Shown: positions 21,992 through 33,433 of the stretch, one piece after another
Layout: every line of letters begins with the position of its first letter
Numbering within the stretch: position 1 is the first letter of the stretch
Assembly (NCBI GenBank): GCA_030544215.1
Contig: JARZZO010000003.1
Location: 27,718,379 to 27,782,378 of the forward strand
DNA from: Zantedeschia hybrid cultivar
Taxonomy: Eukaryota > Streptophyta > Magnoliopsida > Alismatales > Araceae
DNA length: 64,000 bases
Reading direction: 5' to 3'
Translations under genes and position numbers: made by a program
Notes under the pieces: generated by a model
What the model was told of the DNA's origin: nothing
Seen by the model: only the letters and a program-made list of their open reading frames with translations
Databases searched by the model: none

Positions 21992-23989
21992 TGGTGTCCC
22001 GGGGTCCTTCAGCTTTTTTGGGGAGATGATTCATCACAATTGCACTCACGTCCTCCGAGAGAGTAACTTTTTTAGTGGCCATTGTAGGTTCTCTTCTCGG
22101 CGTGCACAATTCCTTAAGAGATTTTGCATAATCCGGCACATGTTTAATGGCATCAAGGAGTGGAATATTGATTTGAACTTGCTTGAACAAGTCGATTAAC
22201 TCTTCATTTTGGGCCGGCTTCTTCCTGTTATTGAGCTTGGCTACTAAGGCATTTGGAAAAGGCACCTTTGGTTGGTATGAACTTGGGTTCATCTAATTTT
22301 CCTTTCCCTTTGGGACCCCCCCAAGTTCTCCATATTGGGCTCCGCCTCACTCTCACTTTTGGCGTCATGGGCCCCATTGGTTGAGCTTTCTATTACCTCC
22401 TTAACCTTTGTGTGCATCATCTAAGGTCTTACCACTCCTTAGGGACGAAATAGCTTTCTCATTTTTGAATTGTGGCCCTTTGGGTTGTGTTGATGGGCTG
22501 GGTTGAGCTAAAAGGTCCAACTGAGGTGGGAAACTCGTAGGTTGATTCCTTGGATTGGCTATGGGCTAGGAAGTTGGCCCACTTCTCTCCTCATGGTTGA
22601 TTCAACTATCTAACTTGGAAATGGACTGTTGTTGGGTCAAGATGAGTTGTTGGAGTTGTGTGAACTTCTCATCGTAGTTGGGCTGAGGAGGTAGCTGGTA
22701 AGTGGGCGGAGGAGGAGGATACTAAGCTGGTTGACTTGGTTGGAAGGGTTGGTAATGGGCCTTTTTGAGAGAATTGGGCCCATGGTCCCCTAGGATAAGC
22801 ATTCCCATAGAAATTGGGTTGGTTTTGAAATGAATTCTGCATGGGTGGCTTTTGGGCTTGATGAATGAAGGGATTGGCCATTTGTGGTGGAGCTTGTTGA
22901 TTTTTCTCTACTCGAGGTTATATGTATTAGAGAATAGATCATTACCGGACTTGAACAACCCTTGTGCAGCTTATACTTGCTTTTGGATGAATGGTGGGAG
23001 TTGTGCAGTTGGGCATTCGGTCACCTGGTGGGCCGGGCTTGCACATAAAGTGCAAATGTCTTGAGGGATGAAAGATGGGCCCGAGTATGGACTTGATGGT
23101 AGTTGGTAGGTAGGTTCTTGTTTATTCAGGTCAAAGAGTTGGTCCAACTTGTGGGCTAAAATATCTACCTTGTCCAGTTTCTGGTTAATCAGATTGATAT
23201 CTATTTTAGGTTCGGACTCCCCTCGGGTCTTAAGTTCATACATCCCGACCCTTTTAGAGGGTCCAACAGATCTCTCACAAGATGAGAGAGAGGCATGATT
23301 GATAGAGTTCTCACTAAGCATTTCGAATAAATCATAGGCCTCATCTTCGCTCTTCATCATAAAGGTCCCCCCACATAAGGTATTCACCATATGTCGAAAT
23401 TGTTCAGATAGCCCCTTATAGAATACTTGAACAATTTACCATTTGGACAACCCATAATGAGAGTATTTCCTAAGCAATTCCTTCAATCTCTCCCATGATT
23501 CATAGATTAATTCCCCGGGAGTTTGAGTGAAACCCGTGATAGCCCTTCTCATGGTATTAGTTCGCCCTATAGGATGAAACTTCTTGAGGAATTTCTTTTG
23601 CATTTCGTTCCACGTTCTAATACCTATGGTCCCTAACCAATATTTGCTTTGTCTTTCATTGAAAAGAGGAAGATGGTCAATTTGAGGGCATCATCAGTGA
23701 AGTTTTGGATCTTTACCGTGGAACAAATTTTCAAAAACTCATCCAGATTCTTATAGGGATCTTCATTTGTGTTCCCATAAAAGGATGGGAGCATTTGAAT
23801 GGTACTAGATTTGATTTCAATTGAATGGCCGGATTCTGAGGAAGATGAAAGCAAGATGAAGGTTGATATTGATTAGGAATGAAGTAATCCTTCATTTACT
23901 TCGGAGGATCATGATTTTCGGCTAGTGGATCTCGAGGTGGGTTTCTTTGATGCAACAGCCTCTTAATTTCAGCTATTGGTTTTAGGAGG
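21978..23989 (-). pseudogene. Athila element B gag
   Basis: Minus-strand capsid and nucleocapsid remnant in several blocks. Near 23854 it reads MLPSFYGNTNEDPYKNLDEF with FTDDALKLTIFLFSMKDKA, the Athila capsid phrase. Near 23390 it reads MVNTLCGGTFMMKSEDEAYD, and near 23000 CTLCASPAHQVTECP, a CX2CX4HX4C zinc knuckle. Proline- and glutamine-rich blocks follow (22669-22881) and a NALVAKLNNRKK block (about 22200). Stops break it near 23633, 23395 and 22890. Element A1 inserted at 23989, in the N-terminal or leader part; a second copy of about 865 bp of this region lies at 36986-37850. Confidence 0.85.
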
Positions 23990-25232
23990 TGTAGACACGC
24001 TAATTTTGACATCATTTCGAGTAAATTTCATATCATATAATAATGCCTCAGAATGGTCTGATATTTAATCATTGGTTAGTTTTTATTGATTTTTTGGGTT
24101 AATTATCTAAAAAGTGTCGGGTCGGACAGATATGATTTAAGTTAATTAATTAAATTGATTTTAACTCAAATTTCAATCAAAATATGAAGAAGTCTAAAAG
24201 ACGTCTACCTGTGTGGATGCCATTTAGAGTTTATTCTTATTTTGATATTTAAATTTGAATTTTAATTAATTGATTAATTAGCTAAAAGACGTCTTAACGG
24301 CACGACGCATTTTAGGTTCCTAAGTTGTTACTGCTTTTCTTCCGGATGTTTATCCTTATCTTAATTAATGTAAAAGGCGTCTTTCAGTGACGACGTGTTT
24401 TAGATAATTACTGATAAAGATGAATTAATCTGTATTTATCTGTTAGTTAAGATGGATAAATCTCAAAATTTCTCCATGTAAATCCGCGGACGCAAAAGAA
24501 GTCTATAAATACCCTGCCTCTTGAATGGGTGACATAGTTAGTGATTGAAGTGATATCAAAGTGATAATTGAGTGGAAATCGAAGCAACGACGTCCAAACG
24601 TTGAAGTGCTGTTGTTTCCAGAAGTCGACATCCATTCTTCATCCATCCAAGACCAAGGCTTCCAGGGGCCATCCATCATTAAACTTTCAATTCATTTCTA
24701 CATTTTCACTCCATTAATTTTGCATTCTTCATCATCACACTATGCAACACACACAACACTAGCATCATTTTTCAAAACCTATTTGATTAAGGGGTTTAAA
24801 AGACCACTCAACAAGTGAGTTTTCTGTTTAGTTGCATGTTTAAAAACTTTCTTTGGAATGGATACTACTTTTGCCTGAATTCTCATTATTCCTTCTTCTT
24901 TCTATTTCCTGCAAGGTACGAAGGAGAATCAAAGGGAGGGAATCAATAGCAAACAACAAGGACTCTGGACGATCCTCAAAAACTCAACAACAGTCAAAGC
25001 AAGAACAAAGACAAGAAATTGCTCTCTTTCTTCAGTCGGCTGAAGGAGGGGAACCAAGAGCTCAAGAATCTCCCACATCCAAACATGTAGGCGATCAAAC
25101 TCTTTCTTTTGGAACTTTTAAGTCAAAAGTTTCTGACGATCACATCACTTAGTTTCTTTTTAATAGGTTTATTTTGCACTTAAACAACATAGTTTTTTCA
25201 TGATAATCACACACTTATTTTAAGCACTCACA
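23990..25232 (+). repeat. 5' LTR of A1
   Basis: 1243 bp with TG...CA ends, TATA box CTATAAATA at 24503-24511 and CpG-rich hairpins at 24193-24228, 24281-24315 and 24370-24403. About 720 bp lie downstream of the TATA box, so R plus U5 is long. The related element A2 has only about 35 bases there. Frames at 24561-24818 and 24853-25152 lie in this U5 region; the second is also open in the 3' LTR (38724-39023) but has no recognisable domain. Confidence 0.9.
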
Positions 25233-25239
25233 ACTTTTT

Positions 25240-25256
25240 TGGCGATCACGGTGGGA
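25240..25256 (+). other. Primer-binding site of A1
   Basis: TGGCGATCACGGTGGGA lies 7 bases after the LTR end and is conserved in A2 (about 59390-59407). It starts TGG, complementary to a tRNA CCA end. The tRNA was not identified. Confidence 0.6.
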
Positions 25257-26278
25257 CATGGTCTCGCCATCTTTTAGTTCTTTGTTCTTGTTGTTATTAA
25301 TCGGGCACCTACGGTGCACCATCTGTGTCTTTCGACATGCCCTCACCAATTGGTGAGTTTTTAATTTAGTTGTTATTCCTACGTGCACCACGTGCACACC
25401 CTTGCGGCAAGATCTTGCTCTCCCCGTTGATTAGTTGAAAAGTTGTTTTTGTGATGAAATGTTGTGTGATTGACTGATATCTTAGTTGTTTAGTTGATAA
25501 AATCATCCTGTTAAAACTTGAAACAAAAAATCTTTTGCATGAGCTGATTATTTATCGTTTTTATCTTGTTTGAGGGGGAATCAATCCAGAAATTCCTCCT
25601 GGAAAACTACATCTGCGACTTGAAAAGCGTCCAGGAACAGCGACGCATTTCAAACTGCGTCGTCACACCCAGGCGCTTTTCAGTCTCTTTTCTCTGTTGT
25701 CTGCTATCTGAGCTTCTGCGAAAAAATTAAGGCTCTGTTTGAATAGCGTCGACCAGAAGCGACGCGATTCAGGCAGTTTCTTATTTCTTCTTCAGTTCTC
25801 AGATTTTTGTGATTTGTGTGCTATTACCATTATATATTAAGCATTAGAAGCCATCCAGGCATTAGAAGCCATCCAGACTACATGTCATACGCATTGAGGC
25901 TAACACCCTCCTCTTCTTAGGAACACTCTTCTTTACGTCTTCAACTCTCTTTGATTGGGTCGGTCCCTCGATCAGACTAGAGTAGTTGGCGTTAAAGACC
26001 TCCGTAAGTCCCCAAAATCAAGGTATTCCTCTTTGATCATCGGGCTGGTTGTACCAGTTGAAGTCCCGGTTAGATTTCCATAAACGTTGTGAGAGAAAGC
26101 CATAGAATATAACGGTGGACATTGAACTGAAATTAGGATCCCATCCCTTGAGCGAATTTGTGGTTTAATTAAATCCAAATAACCCAACAAGGAATCCTAA
26201 AATCACGTTAAACATCCACTTGTTTGTTTAAATCTCTGTACAACTTGTTTGTCAATCTCTGAAAAAAAATCTAATATC
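25257..26278 (+). other. A1 untranslated leader with conserved inverted repeats
   Basis: About 1 kb with no coding support. Directly after the primer site come inverted repeats shared with A2: GCACC/GGTGC near 25306-25318, palindrome CTCACCAATTGGTGAG at 25342-25357, GTGCAC/GTGCAC near 25383-25397 and GCAAGATCTTGC near 25405-25418. CpG-rich hairpins follow at 25620-25654, 25652-25683 and 25739-25772. A short direct repeat, CATTAGAAGCCATCCAG, is present twice near 25840-25876. Confidence 0.65.
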
Positions 26279-28362
26279 ATGCTGCTCCGATCAGGCAGGG
26301 ACTTGAGCGTGGCTCCAGATGCCATGATCAACTACGAGGGAGATGCTAATGCCCCTCGCAATTTTGATTACCATTTCGAGAGCGGGAGAGATGCTGATGC
26401 CTCCCGTAATTCTCTTCCTATTCCAACTCGACATGAGGGGAATGTCTCAACCCCTCTTTATCATCCTCATGATCAATATCTTGATCCTCCCCCGCATGTG
26501 CATGCGGTTACCAACCCTGTCTTCGAGGGGGACATGAATCATGATCATCCCTCATCCTCTAATCCCTCGGATCTTGTAAATGCTTTGGGAGTTCTTGCCT
26601 CCCGCCTGGATCCTCAGCAGTTCAAGGCGATCCAGTCCATTCTAAAGGGGAAGACGCCCATGCAGTCTGCCGAGCCGAACCCTGCGGCTCCCCCTGCCAT
26701 CCCTCAGCAACCTCCTCATCATCTTCCCTACATTCATCAGGCCATGGAAGGCCTCCATATCACTTCTCGGTCAGCTAGGCCGCAACTTTCATCTTCCAGG
26801 CAACCGGCCAGACCGCTGACACCGGCTTAACAAAATGCCCTCGGGCATGGCGGAAGCTCTACCGGACCTCCTCTTTACTGTCCTCCTTGTCCGACGTACT
26901 CTAGGCAATAGGCCTATCAAGTACCTCCACCTCCTCCTCCTCCCCAAGTTGATCCGACCACGCAAGCGTTGCTGGCTAAAATGGAGTGCATGGACGAACA
27001 ATTCAACAACCTCCAGAAGATGATGGGGGTCAAAGTTGCACCAGAGATCAATTTACCAAGTATGCCAGTGTTCCACCTGCCACCCTCTGAGATGCCAGTA
27101 TATCGAAAGTATAACGGTACTGGTAACCCCTTCACCCACTTGAAGGAGTTCATATACGAATCATCCTTCTGGCAAAACGACAAGAGGTCGTTGGCCTTTT
27201 TGTTCAGGAGTTCTTTAGAGGGACCAACCCTCGAGTGGTTCTTTTCCTTAGAACCCTCCGAAGTAGAGGACTATGGTATCGTTTCCCGAAAATTCACTCA
27301 ACGATACCAGGACAGAGTTGCCCCCTCCTTGTCCATTACTGACCTAATAGCAGAAAAGATGAAGCCCGATGAGGAGTTCGTCAGTTTTGCCGACAGATGG
27401 CGGGGCTTGGCCGAGAAAGTGAAAGATCACTTGTCCGAGTCGGAGCAAGTGAAGATGTTGATTTCCAATGTCATGCCCCAGTTCAAATTAGTCCTCTCCC
27501 TGAACAATCTGACCAGCATGGTAGAGCTTTATGAAAGAGCGCGGTACTGTTAGAATGCCTTTAAGGACGCTACGTTCTCTAGCGTCTTTGATCCTCACAG
27601 ACCTAGCAGGCCTCCACCTCGGAAGCCTGCAGCGCCAAATTCTACCAGCACAGGTCCAAATACTGAGGGCACGCTCTCTCATGAGCAAATCAGTAGTATG
27701 AACAACAATTCGCCCTAGTTTGTGAGGAGTCAACAGCAGCAGTACCAGAGGCCACCGCAGTCGAACCAGCAGGGGTACAGGCAGCAGCCGAACCCTCAAT
27801 ATCAGCAGCCCCAATATCAGCGGCCTCAACAGTCGAGCCAGCAACAGCAACAGCAACAGCCACAGCCACAGCAGCCGCCGCAACGGCAATTGCAGTACCA
27901 GCCACCACAACAACAGCAGTATCAGCAACAACAGCAGTATCAGCCGCGCGCACCGCTGGCATATCATAATGTCCCTCCTCCTACTGACTACAATCAGCAG
28001 AGAAGACCTCTAGGCCCGAAGAGGGCAGAATACCCGGTCCTCCCAGAGTCTTTGGCAGACATTTTTAGTGCTCTAATGGCAGCTAATGCCTTAGTCCTGC
28101 CAAGTGAAAAGGCGATTTGACCCCAGAATGCCAATACGTCTAGGTATTGCTATTTCCATAGGCAACCTGGACATACTATTGACACCTGCTTTCAATTTAG
28201 AGATTATATTCATGATCTCAACGAGCAGGGCGGCATAGACTGGGAAGAAATGAAAAAATACATATCAGCCTTAAAAGCAAGAAGACCACCACAGCAGCAG
28301 CAGCAGCAGCAAGTGAGAGCACCAGCACAAGCAGCACCACCACCGAACATGGGCATAGTGTA
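26279..28362 (+). pseudogene. A1 gag (capsid and nucleocapsid)
   Basis: The start MLLRSGRD at 26279 is chosen because A2 has the same start region. Order: a repeated (E/R)GDANAPR-type N-terminus (about residues 18-60); a proline-rich linker; a capsid block with VFHLPPSEMPVYRKYNGTGN, SSFWQNDKRSLAFLFR and LTSMVELYERARYC; a glutamine-rich tract at 27722-27960; then a CHHC knuckle YCYFHRQPGHTIDTCFQF. One frame runs through almost all of it, broken by single stops near 26828, 26908, 27551, 27719, 28118 and 28361. Several are CAG to TAG by comparison with A2. Confidence 0.88.
26335..26456 (+). repeat. Three GAGGGG/CCCCTC hairpins inside gag
   Basis: Hairpins at 26335-26358, 26383-26406 and 26435-26456 each encode or derive from the GDANAP-type repeat. 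Arms are CGAGGG/CCCTCG, CGGGAG/CTCCCG and GAGGGG/CCCCTC, with 10-12-base loops. A2 has counterparts at about 60455-60476, 60503-60522 and 60554-60575. Confidence 0.6.
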
Positions 28363-29133
28363 GAACCTGCTTCCGGAGCATCAAAACCAAAATCAAGTTG
28401 CCCCTATTCTGAAAAATAGCCGGTCTGTAGCTAACCGCGGGCAACAGTGGAGAATAGAGGACTCTTCATCTATTTATTCAACGGGTCACATTCCGAGTAC
28501 TGCAGAACAACCACCACGCCGCACCATCCACATACCCAAACCACAGCCCATTACCATTACCCCTATACCAACACCCGCATATCACTCACCTGCACCCGCT
28601 AACCCATTACCAACACCCGCTTTCCTCAAGCCCATTACACCCCACGCCACCACGCCTCCACTAAATAACCCACCGCAAAACAACTACGCACCCCTCCTAC
28701 CATCCAGACCACTACTATGTGTACCATTCCCTACTTCACCCGCTACCATTACCGCTTACCCAGATACCATCCAACCTTATAAACCGCTATTACGCATGTC
28801 ATTCCCCACTTCGTCTACTATCCAACCATCTAGGCCTTTAATCCGCACCATGCCACCACCGACTAACCCCACGTCATTACCTATATACCTACACCCCGCA
28901 CCATCCGCACCATCCAACCCTGCGGTACTCAAAGTATCACCCGGACCTTCCACGGCTGAGGAACATGCGCTCCGGAGTGGAAGGATCTTCAACAAAGTCT
29001 TTCCTCAGTCAACAGTTAGAGACGGCCCATCACAGCCGACAGAGGAAGCACACGATGAAGAGAGTGCACCAGGCACTCAATATGATTTGTTGAAGCACCT
29101 TGACCGGACACCGGCACGGATCTCCGTGCTTGA
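28363..29133 (+). pseudogene. A1 proline/threonine-rich gag-protease linker
   Basis: Low-complexity coding spacer rich in Pro, Thr and Ala, ending in an ALRSGRIFNKVFPQS-like phrase also present in A2. The 113-codon block at 28796-29137 belongs to it. A one-base deletion relative to A2 near 29128 shifts the frame into the protease. Confidence 0.6.
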
Positions 29134-29763
29134 ATGATTAAAAGATCGAAGACTCATCAAGAAGCTCTGATGGAATATCTGCAGAAGGTGATGGTCAACG
29201 AGGACGTGCCGGTGGAAAAGATTGCAGCACTATTAGTTCTTCAGGGGGATCAACCCTCCATTTCATTTCATACATCGGAACTAGCACCGCCGACGGCCAG
29301 AAGCATGGCTCTGAGCATCACGGTCAACATTTGCAAAAAGGCCGTGGATGCATGCCTGGTTGATACAGGGGCTTCGATCAATGTTTTACCTCCGAAGACC
29401 CTGGAATTGTGCGGTGTGCCCAAGGAGAAATGGCTGCCTAGCCCCATCTCCGTTACAACATATGATAACTCCACCCGTTCCCCTCTGGGAATGGTTTATT
29501 TGAAAGTAGAGCTAGGCCCTGTAAGTCATGCTGAGGTCGAGTTTCACATTCTGGAAATCGACCCTTCTTTAAACGCCATTTTGGGTCGTCCTTACATAAA
29601 AACTGTCGAGGCGATTCCCTCCACGAATCACCAATGCCTCAAATTCCCCTTTAAAGGACGAATCGTTAAGGTTACGAGCATGCCGATCCTTGCTGCTGCT
29701 CATTCTTTGAATGTCAAATCTGCTTCTTCACCTGGCCGACAACATTTTCTGTCGGTATTATAG
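29134..29763 (+). pseudogene. A1 aspartic protease
   Basis: A 209-codon open block with the active-site phrase ACLVDTGASINVLPPKTLEL near residues 77-96, followed by ISVTTYDNSTRSPLGMVYLK and the C-terminal ILGRPYIKTVEAIPS. This is the DTGA retroelement protease that cuts the polyprotein. It is frameshifted relative to gag upstream and to the G-patch downstream, whereas in A2 protease and G-patch share one frame. Confidence 0.88.
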
Positions 29764-29782
29764 GTTTACTATCTAGTGGCTG

Positions 29783-29992
29783 ATGAAAACTGCCACTATT
29801 TCTCCTTATCCATTAAATGCCATAAAGAGGGGGAAGTGCATGAGTACCCTAGGATGGAGGATAATGATGAAGAACGGCTATCAGCCTGGAAGAGGCCTGG
29901 GTACACAGTTACAAGGCAGGACCACTCCCGTCAAGGACCACCGAGGAGCACCTGGGAGCAGCCTGGGCTATAGGCCGAGAAAAATGAAGTAG
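29783..29992 (+). pseudogene. A1 G-patch-like domain
   Basis: The 69-codon frame holds NGYQPGRGLGTQLQGRTTPV and, after a gap, SSLGYRP. Spaced glycines with GYxxGxGLG and a final LGYRP fit the G-patch RNA-binding module. A2 has the same block in frame with its protease (63760-63920). G-patch sequences next to protease are known in some retroviruses; here it may bind nucleic acid or an RNA helicase. Confidence 0.65.
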
Positions 29993-31080
29993 GACATTGT
30001 CCACCAAGCAGAGAATGAACGCGGCCAGAAAGTCTGGGAGACAATGTCTACACCGCCCAAGGTGGGTCGAGACCCCCTGACATGGACCCTATACACTCAT
30101 TTTGTAAAGGGGCCCGTAATAAGCCATGGCAATACGGTGGTCATTACTTCGTGTTTTGACCTCCATGATATATATGGGAGAGACTTGGCTAGGCATTGCT
30201 CAGAACTACTCACGTACCAGTCCTTGGAGGCTCTGCGGCCTATGAAGAGGAGAAAATTCCAAGATCCTGAATGTGAATGGTACATGTGGTTCGATTTAAG
30301 AGATCTCTACATCGCATTGAACAGGCTGTTTCTCGATCCTGCAGAACCCAAGTGGCCGCCATAGATCGATGAGCTGATCGAAGGTCCCGGTGCTATTTTC
30401 GACAAAAGGATACTGCTGTCAGAAGAGAATGATGAAGGGGAGCCAGATGACCCCTATGAAGCTGGCTACACCACGGATCTACTTTGGGGGGGGGACTTAT
30501 CCTTCTCATGTTTTCATGCTTCACACCTTGTTTCGCACCTTGCTCCTGACCCCGACTTGGTCGCGGGTCATTATTGAAGACATTCCACGGGCCCAGCCCG
30601 TTATGATTACTCTGTCCCCTCGGGACCTCATTCCATCACCTCCTCTCGCTCTAGAGAGGATGTATGATCTAATCTGGGACATACTGCTGTATTATCCCCC
30701 TAATCCTCTGGCCTTGGTGCCACTTCCTCCATCTAATTCTCCTTCTATTCATCTTCATTCCTGTTTTATGCTTAACTCTTCTATTGTCCAAAAAAAAACG
30801 CCAATTTGGCAACAAATTCTTCCCAGATCCTCATTGAGGAAAGCTCTTACTTGGCTGATTATACCCCATCGCGCGGGTCTTTTGGTCAAGATTCTCTTCT
30901 AAATCTACCCTGCCCCTCCCCTCTGGAGGATTCTCCTGTATTTCCATCTGTATCCCATGATTTTCATTCTGCTTCATCTTCATTAGGTCAGAATAGGGAG
31001 TCTAGTGGAGTTAGGGAGTCTATCTCTAGGCAAGTTAATCAGGTTAGGAAGTCTAGAAAGTCTAAGGGTAGACGGATTCC
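29993..31080 (+). pseudogene. A1 linker between G-patch and reverse transcriptase
   Basis: Coding-like blocks of unknown function. 30044-30364 is open for 106 codons (KVGRDPLTWTLYTHFVKGPV..., FDLRDLYIALNRLF). 30365-30900 is broken by stops and a G run. The long frame that enters reverse transcriptase opens at 30806. I recognise no domain; composition suggests part of the polyprotein and not noise. Confidence 0.5.
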
Positions 31081-32821
31081 AGATAGATACCTCCAGGACT
31101 TAGCTAATAGATGCTTTTCTTGCTCCTTAATCCCTCAGTTATTGGAAAATCCCATTCAGATGCCAGAAGTCTGTATGGACGATGAATTAGTCAATGATGG
31201 ATATGGGGTGTATGAGTTGATACATGAAAAAGACCCCATTATTGAAGATGAGGAAGATGACGAGGATGCGGCTGAGGCATATGCCAATGGAGTGAAGAGA
31301 TTCGATGAACCCTCAGCTGCCGTAGAAGAGCCCACCAAAGAAATCAATTTAGGGACTGAAGACGAACGTAAGGTTGTCCTCGTCAGCAAGAATCTTTCTG
31401 AGGAAGATGAGAAGGCAATAGTACAAGTACTTAAGGATTATAAGGACACTTTCGCTTGGAGTTATGAAGATATGCCGGGGTTAGACTCGTCATTAGTGGA
31501 ACACAGATTGACATTAAAGGATGGAGCTAGCCCGGTGAAGCAGAAATTAAGGCGATTCCACCCACAAATGGCTTTGAAGATGAAGGAAGAGGTCGACAAA
31601 TTACATAAAGCCAAATTTATTAGAGTTGTCCTCTATCCACAATGGGTGGCCAGCATAGTCCTAGTTATGAAAAAGGACGGGAAGGTCAGCATTTGCATTG
31701 ACTTCCGAGATTTAAACCGGGCGTGTCATAAAGATGATTTTCCATTGCCTCATATTGACGTACTCATTGATAACACTGCTGGCTATGAGACTTTATCGTT
31801 TATGGATGGGTTTTCAAGATACAATCAGATTAAAATGGCAGAAGAAGATCAGGAAAAGATATCATTCACTACACCTTGGGGAACATACTGCTATGTCGTC
31901 ATGCCATTTGGATTAAAGAATGCTGGAGCCACTTATTAGAGGGCTATGATGGCAATATTTCATGATATGATGCACATAGATCTAGAAGTGTACGTGGATG
32001 ATTTGTTGGTTAAATCTAAAACGAAGGCAGAGCATGCCAAAGTTTTGGCAAGAGTGTTAGAGAGATCAAGGGAGTATCAGTTAAAGATGAACCACAAGAA
32101 ATGTGTATTCGGGGTATCTTCAGGGAAATTACTTGGGTTCATTGTCAGCAAACGGGGAATTGAGATTGATCCCAACAAGGCGAAGGCTATTAGAGAGATG
32201 CCACCTCCCAAGAACTTGAAGGAGTTAAGAGGATTAATCGGGAGGTTACAATTTATTCGCCGTTTTGTCTCCCAGCACTCACAAAGGTGTAAGCCGTTCC
32301 AAGAGCTTACCAAGCCGAGAGTCAAATTCGATTGGGACGATAAGTGTCAGGAGACATTCGATGGATTAAAGAATTACTTGGCAAGTCCTCCTGTTTTGAA
32401 ACCACCGTCTCCAGGCAAACCATTGATACTTTACATTTATGTCCTGGATGATGCTGTGGGGGCTGTCCTAGCACAAGAGGATGAAGAAGGAAAGGAGAGG
32501 GCAGCCTACTATCTCTCTAAACTTCTCAACCCCGCGAAACAGAGATATATAGCGATGGAGAAAACATGTACATCATTGGTTTGGGTTGTTCAGAAATTGA
32601 AGCATTATTTTCTAGCCCATGAAGTCCATCTCATCGCTAGGATGAATCCGAACAAGTTTCTTCTGGAGAAATCTGTCCTTACCGATAGGTTAGCACGATG
32701 GCAAAGCTTTCTATCTCAATTCGATATCACTTACATTCAGCAGAAAGCGATCAAAGGCTACGCTATACCAGAACATCTCGCTCATCATCTCCTTCCTCGT
32801 TTTGATCCGGTCCAATCATAG
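31081..32821 (+). pseudogene. A1 reverse transcriptase and first RNase H
   Basis: Reverse transcriptase motifs in order: MKEEVDKLHKAKFIRVVLYP, WVASIVLVMKKDGKVSICID, FMDGFSRYNQIKMA with the first aspartate, YCYVVMPFGLKNAGATY, then after a single stop YVDDLLVKSKT. A thumb region follows, then RNase H with YIYVLDDAVGAVLAQEDEEG, AYYLSKLLNPAKQRYIAMEK and VHLIARMNPNKFLLEK. The stop at 31936-31938 replaces a glutamine codon (CAG to TAG) in the usual YQRAM phrase. Otherwise the frame from 30806 to 32821 is open, so this is one of the best-preserved domains. Confidence 0.93.
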
Positions 32822-33433
32822 TTTCCGGATGAGGAATTGATATCCATAGACCAAATCAGAGACGATATGTGGACTCTGCATTTTGACGGAGCTCTGAATT
32901 CCTATGGAAAGGGTATTGGCATTATTCTGTTATCACCTGAAGGTATCACCATTCCACAAGCCTTTCAGCTTGACTTTCCAGTCACCAATAATATAGCTGA
33001 ATATGAGGCGCTCCTTGCTGGCCTCGAGGCTGCTCATTCCCATGGTGTTACCAAACTCAGGAATGTGGGTGATAGCCAATTGATTCTTCGACAAGTGTTA
33101 ACTAAGTATCGAACCCTTGATCCCAAACTCAAGCCTTATCAAGAACTTACTTCTGCTTATTCAAAGCTTTTTACCAAACTGATCTTCGTCCATGTTCCTA
33201 GGAATCAGAACATCTTAGCTGACGCTCTAGCCTCACTTGTATCTTCTCTTGATTTTCCAATCAGCAGGCAATCTGAATCAATCATAATTCATAGGCGTCT
33301 TTCACCCGCCGTGAAAGACCCTTCATTTTTTAGAACTAAGGAGAAGCTGTTGAAGAAAGTCAGAAATGGAGATATTGTGGAAAAGAGAGAAATCATGTTG
33401 ATGGAGCTGTTAGAAGAGATGGATGATGAATAG
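32822..33433 (+). pseudogene. A1 second, archaeal-type RNase H
   Basis: A 198-codon open block after the first RNase H. Catalytic acids are visible: WTLHFDGALNSYGKGIGIIL, NNIAEYEALLAGLEAAHSHG, VGDSQLILRQVLTKY and NILADALASL. A second RNase H of this type is an established hallmark of Tat-lineage elements. It is separated from the first by a stop near 32820. Confidence 0.9.

Noticed and set aside
24853..25152. 99-codon frame present in both A1 LTRs
   Set aside because: Repeated only because the LTR is repeated; no domain, and A2 lacks the region entirely.
27488..27967. 159-codon minus-strand frame rich in Leu and Arg
   Set aside because: It is the complement of the CAG/CAA-rich glutamine tract of A1 gag, so the open frame is a repeat effect.
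32837..33433. Second RNase H as a novel fusion
   Set aside because: A second archaeal-type RNase H is already established for Tat-lineage retrotransposons; reported only as a lineage marker.
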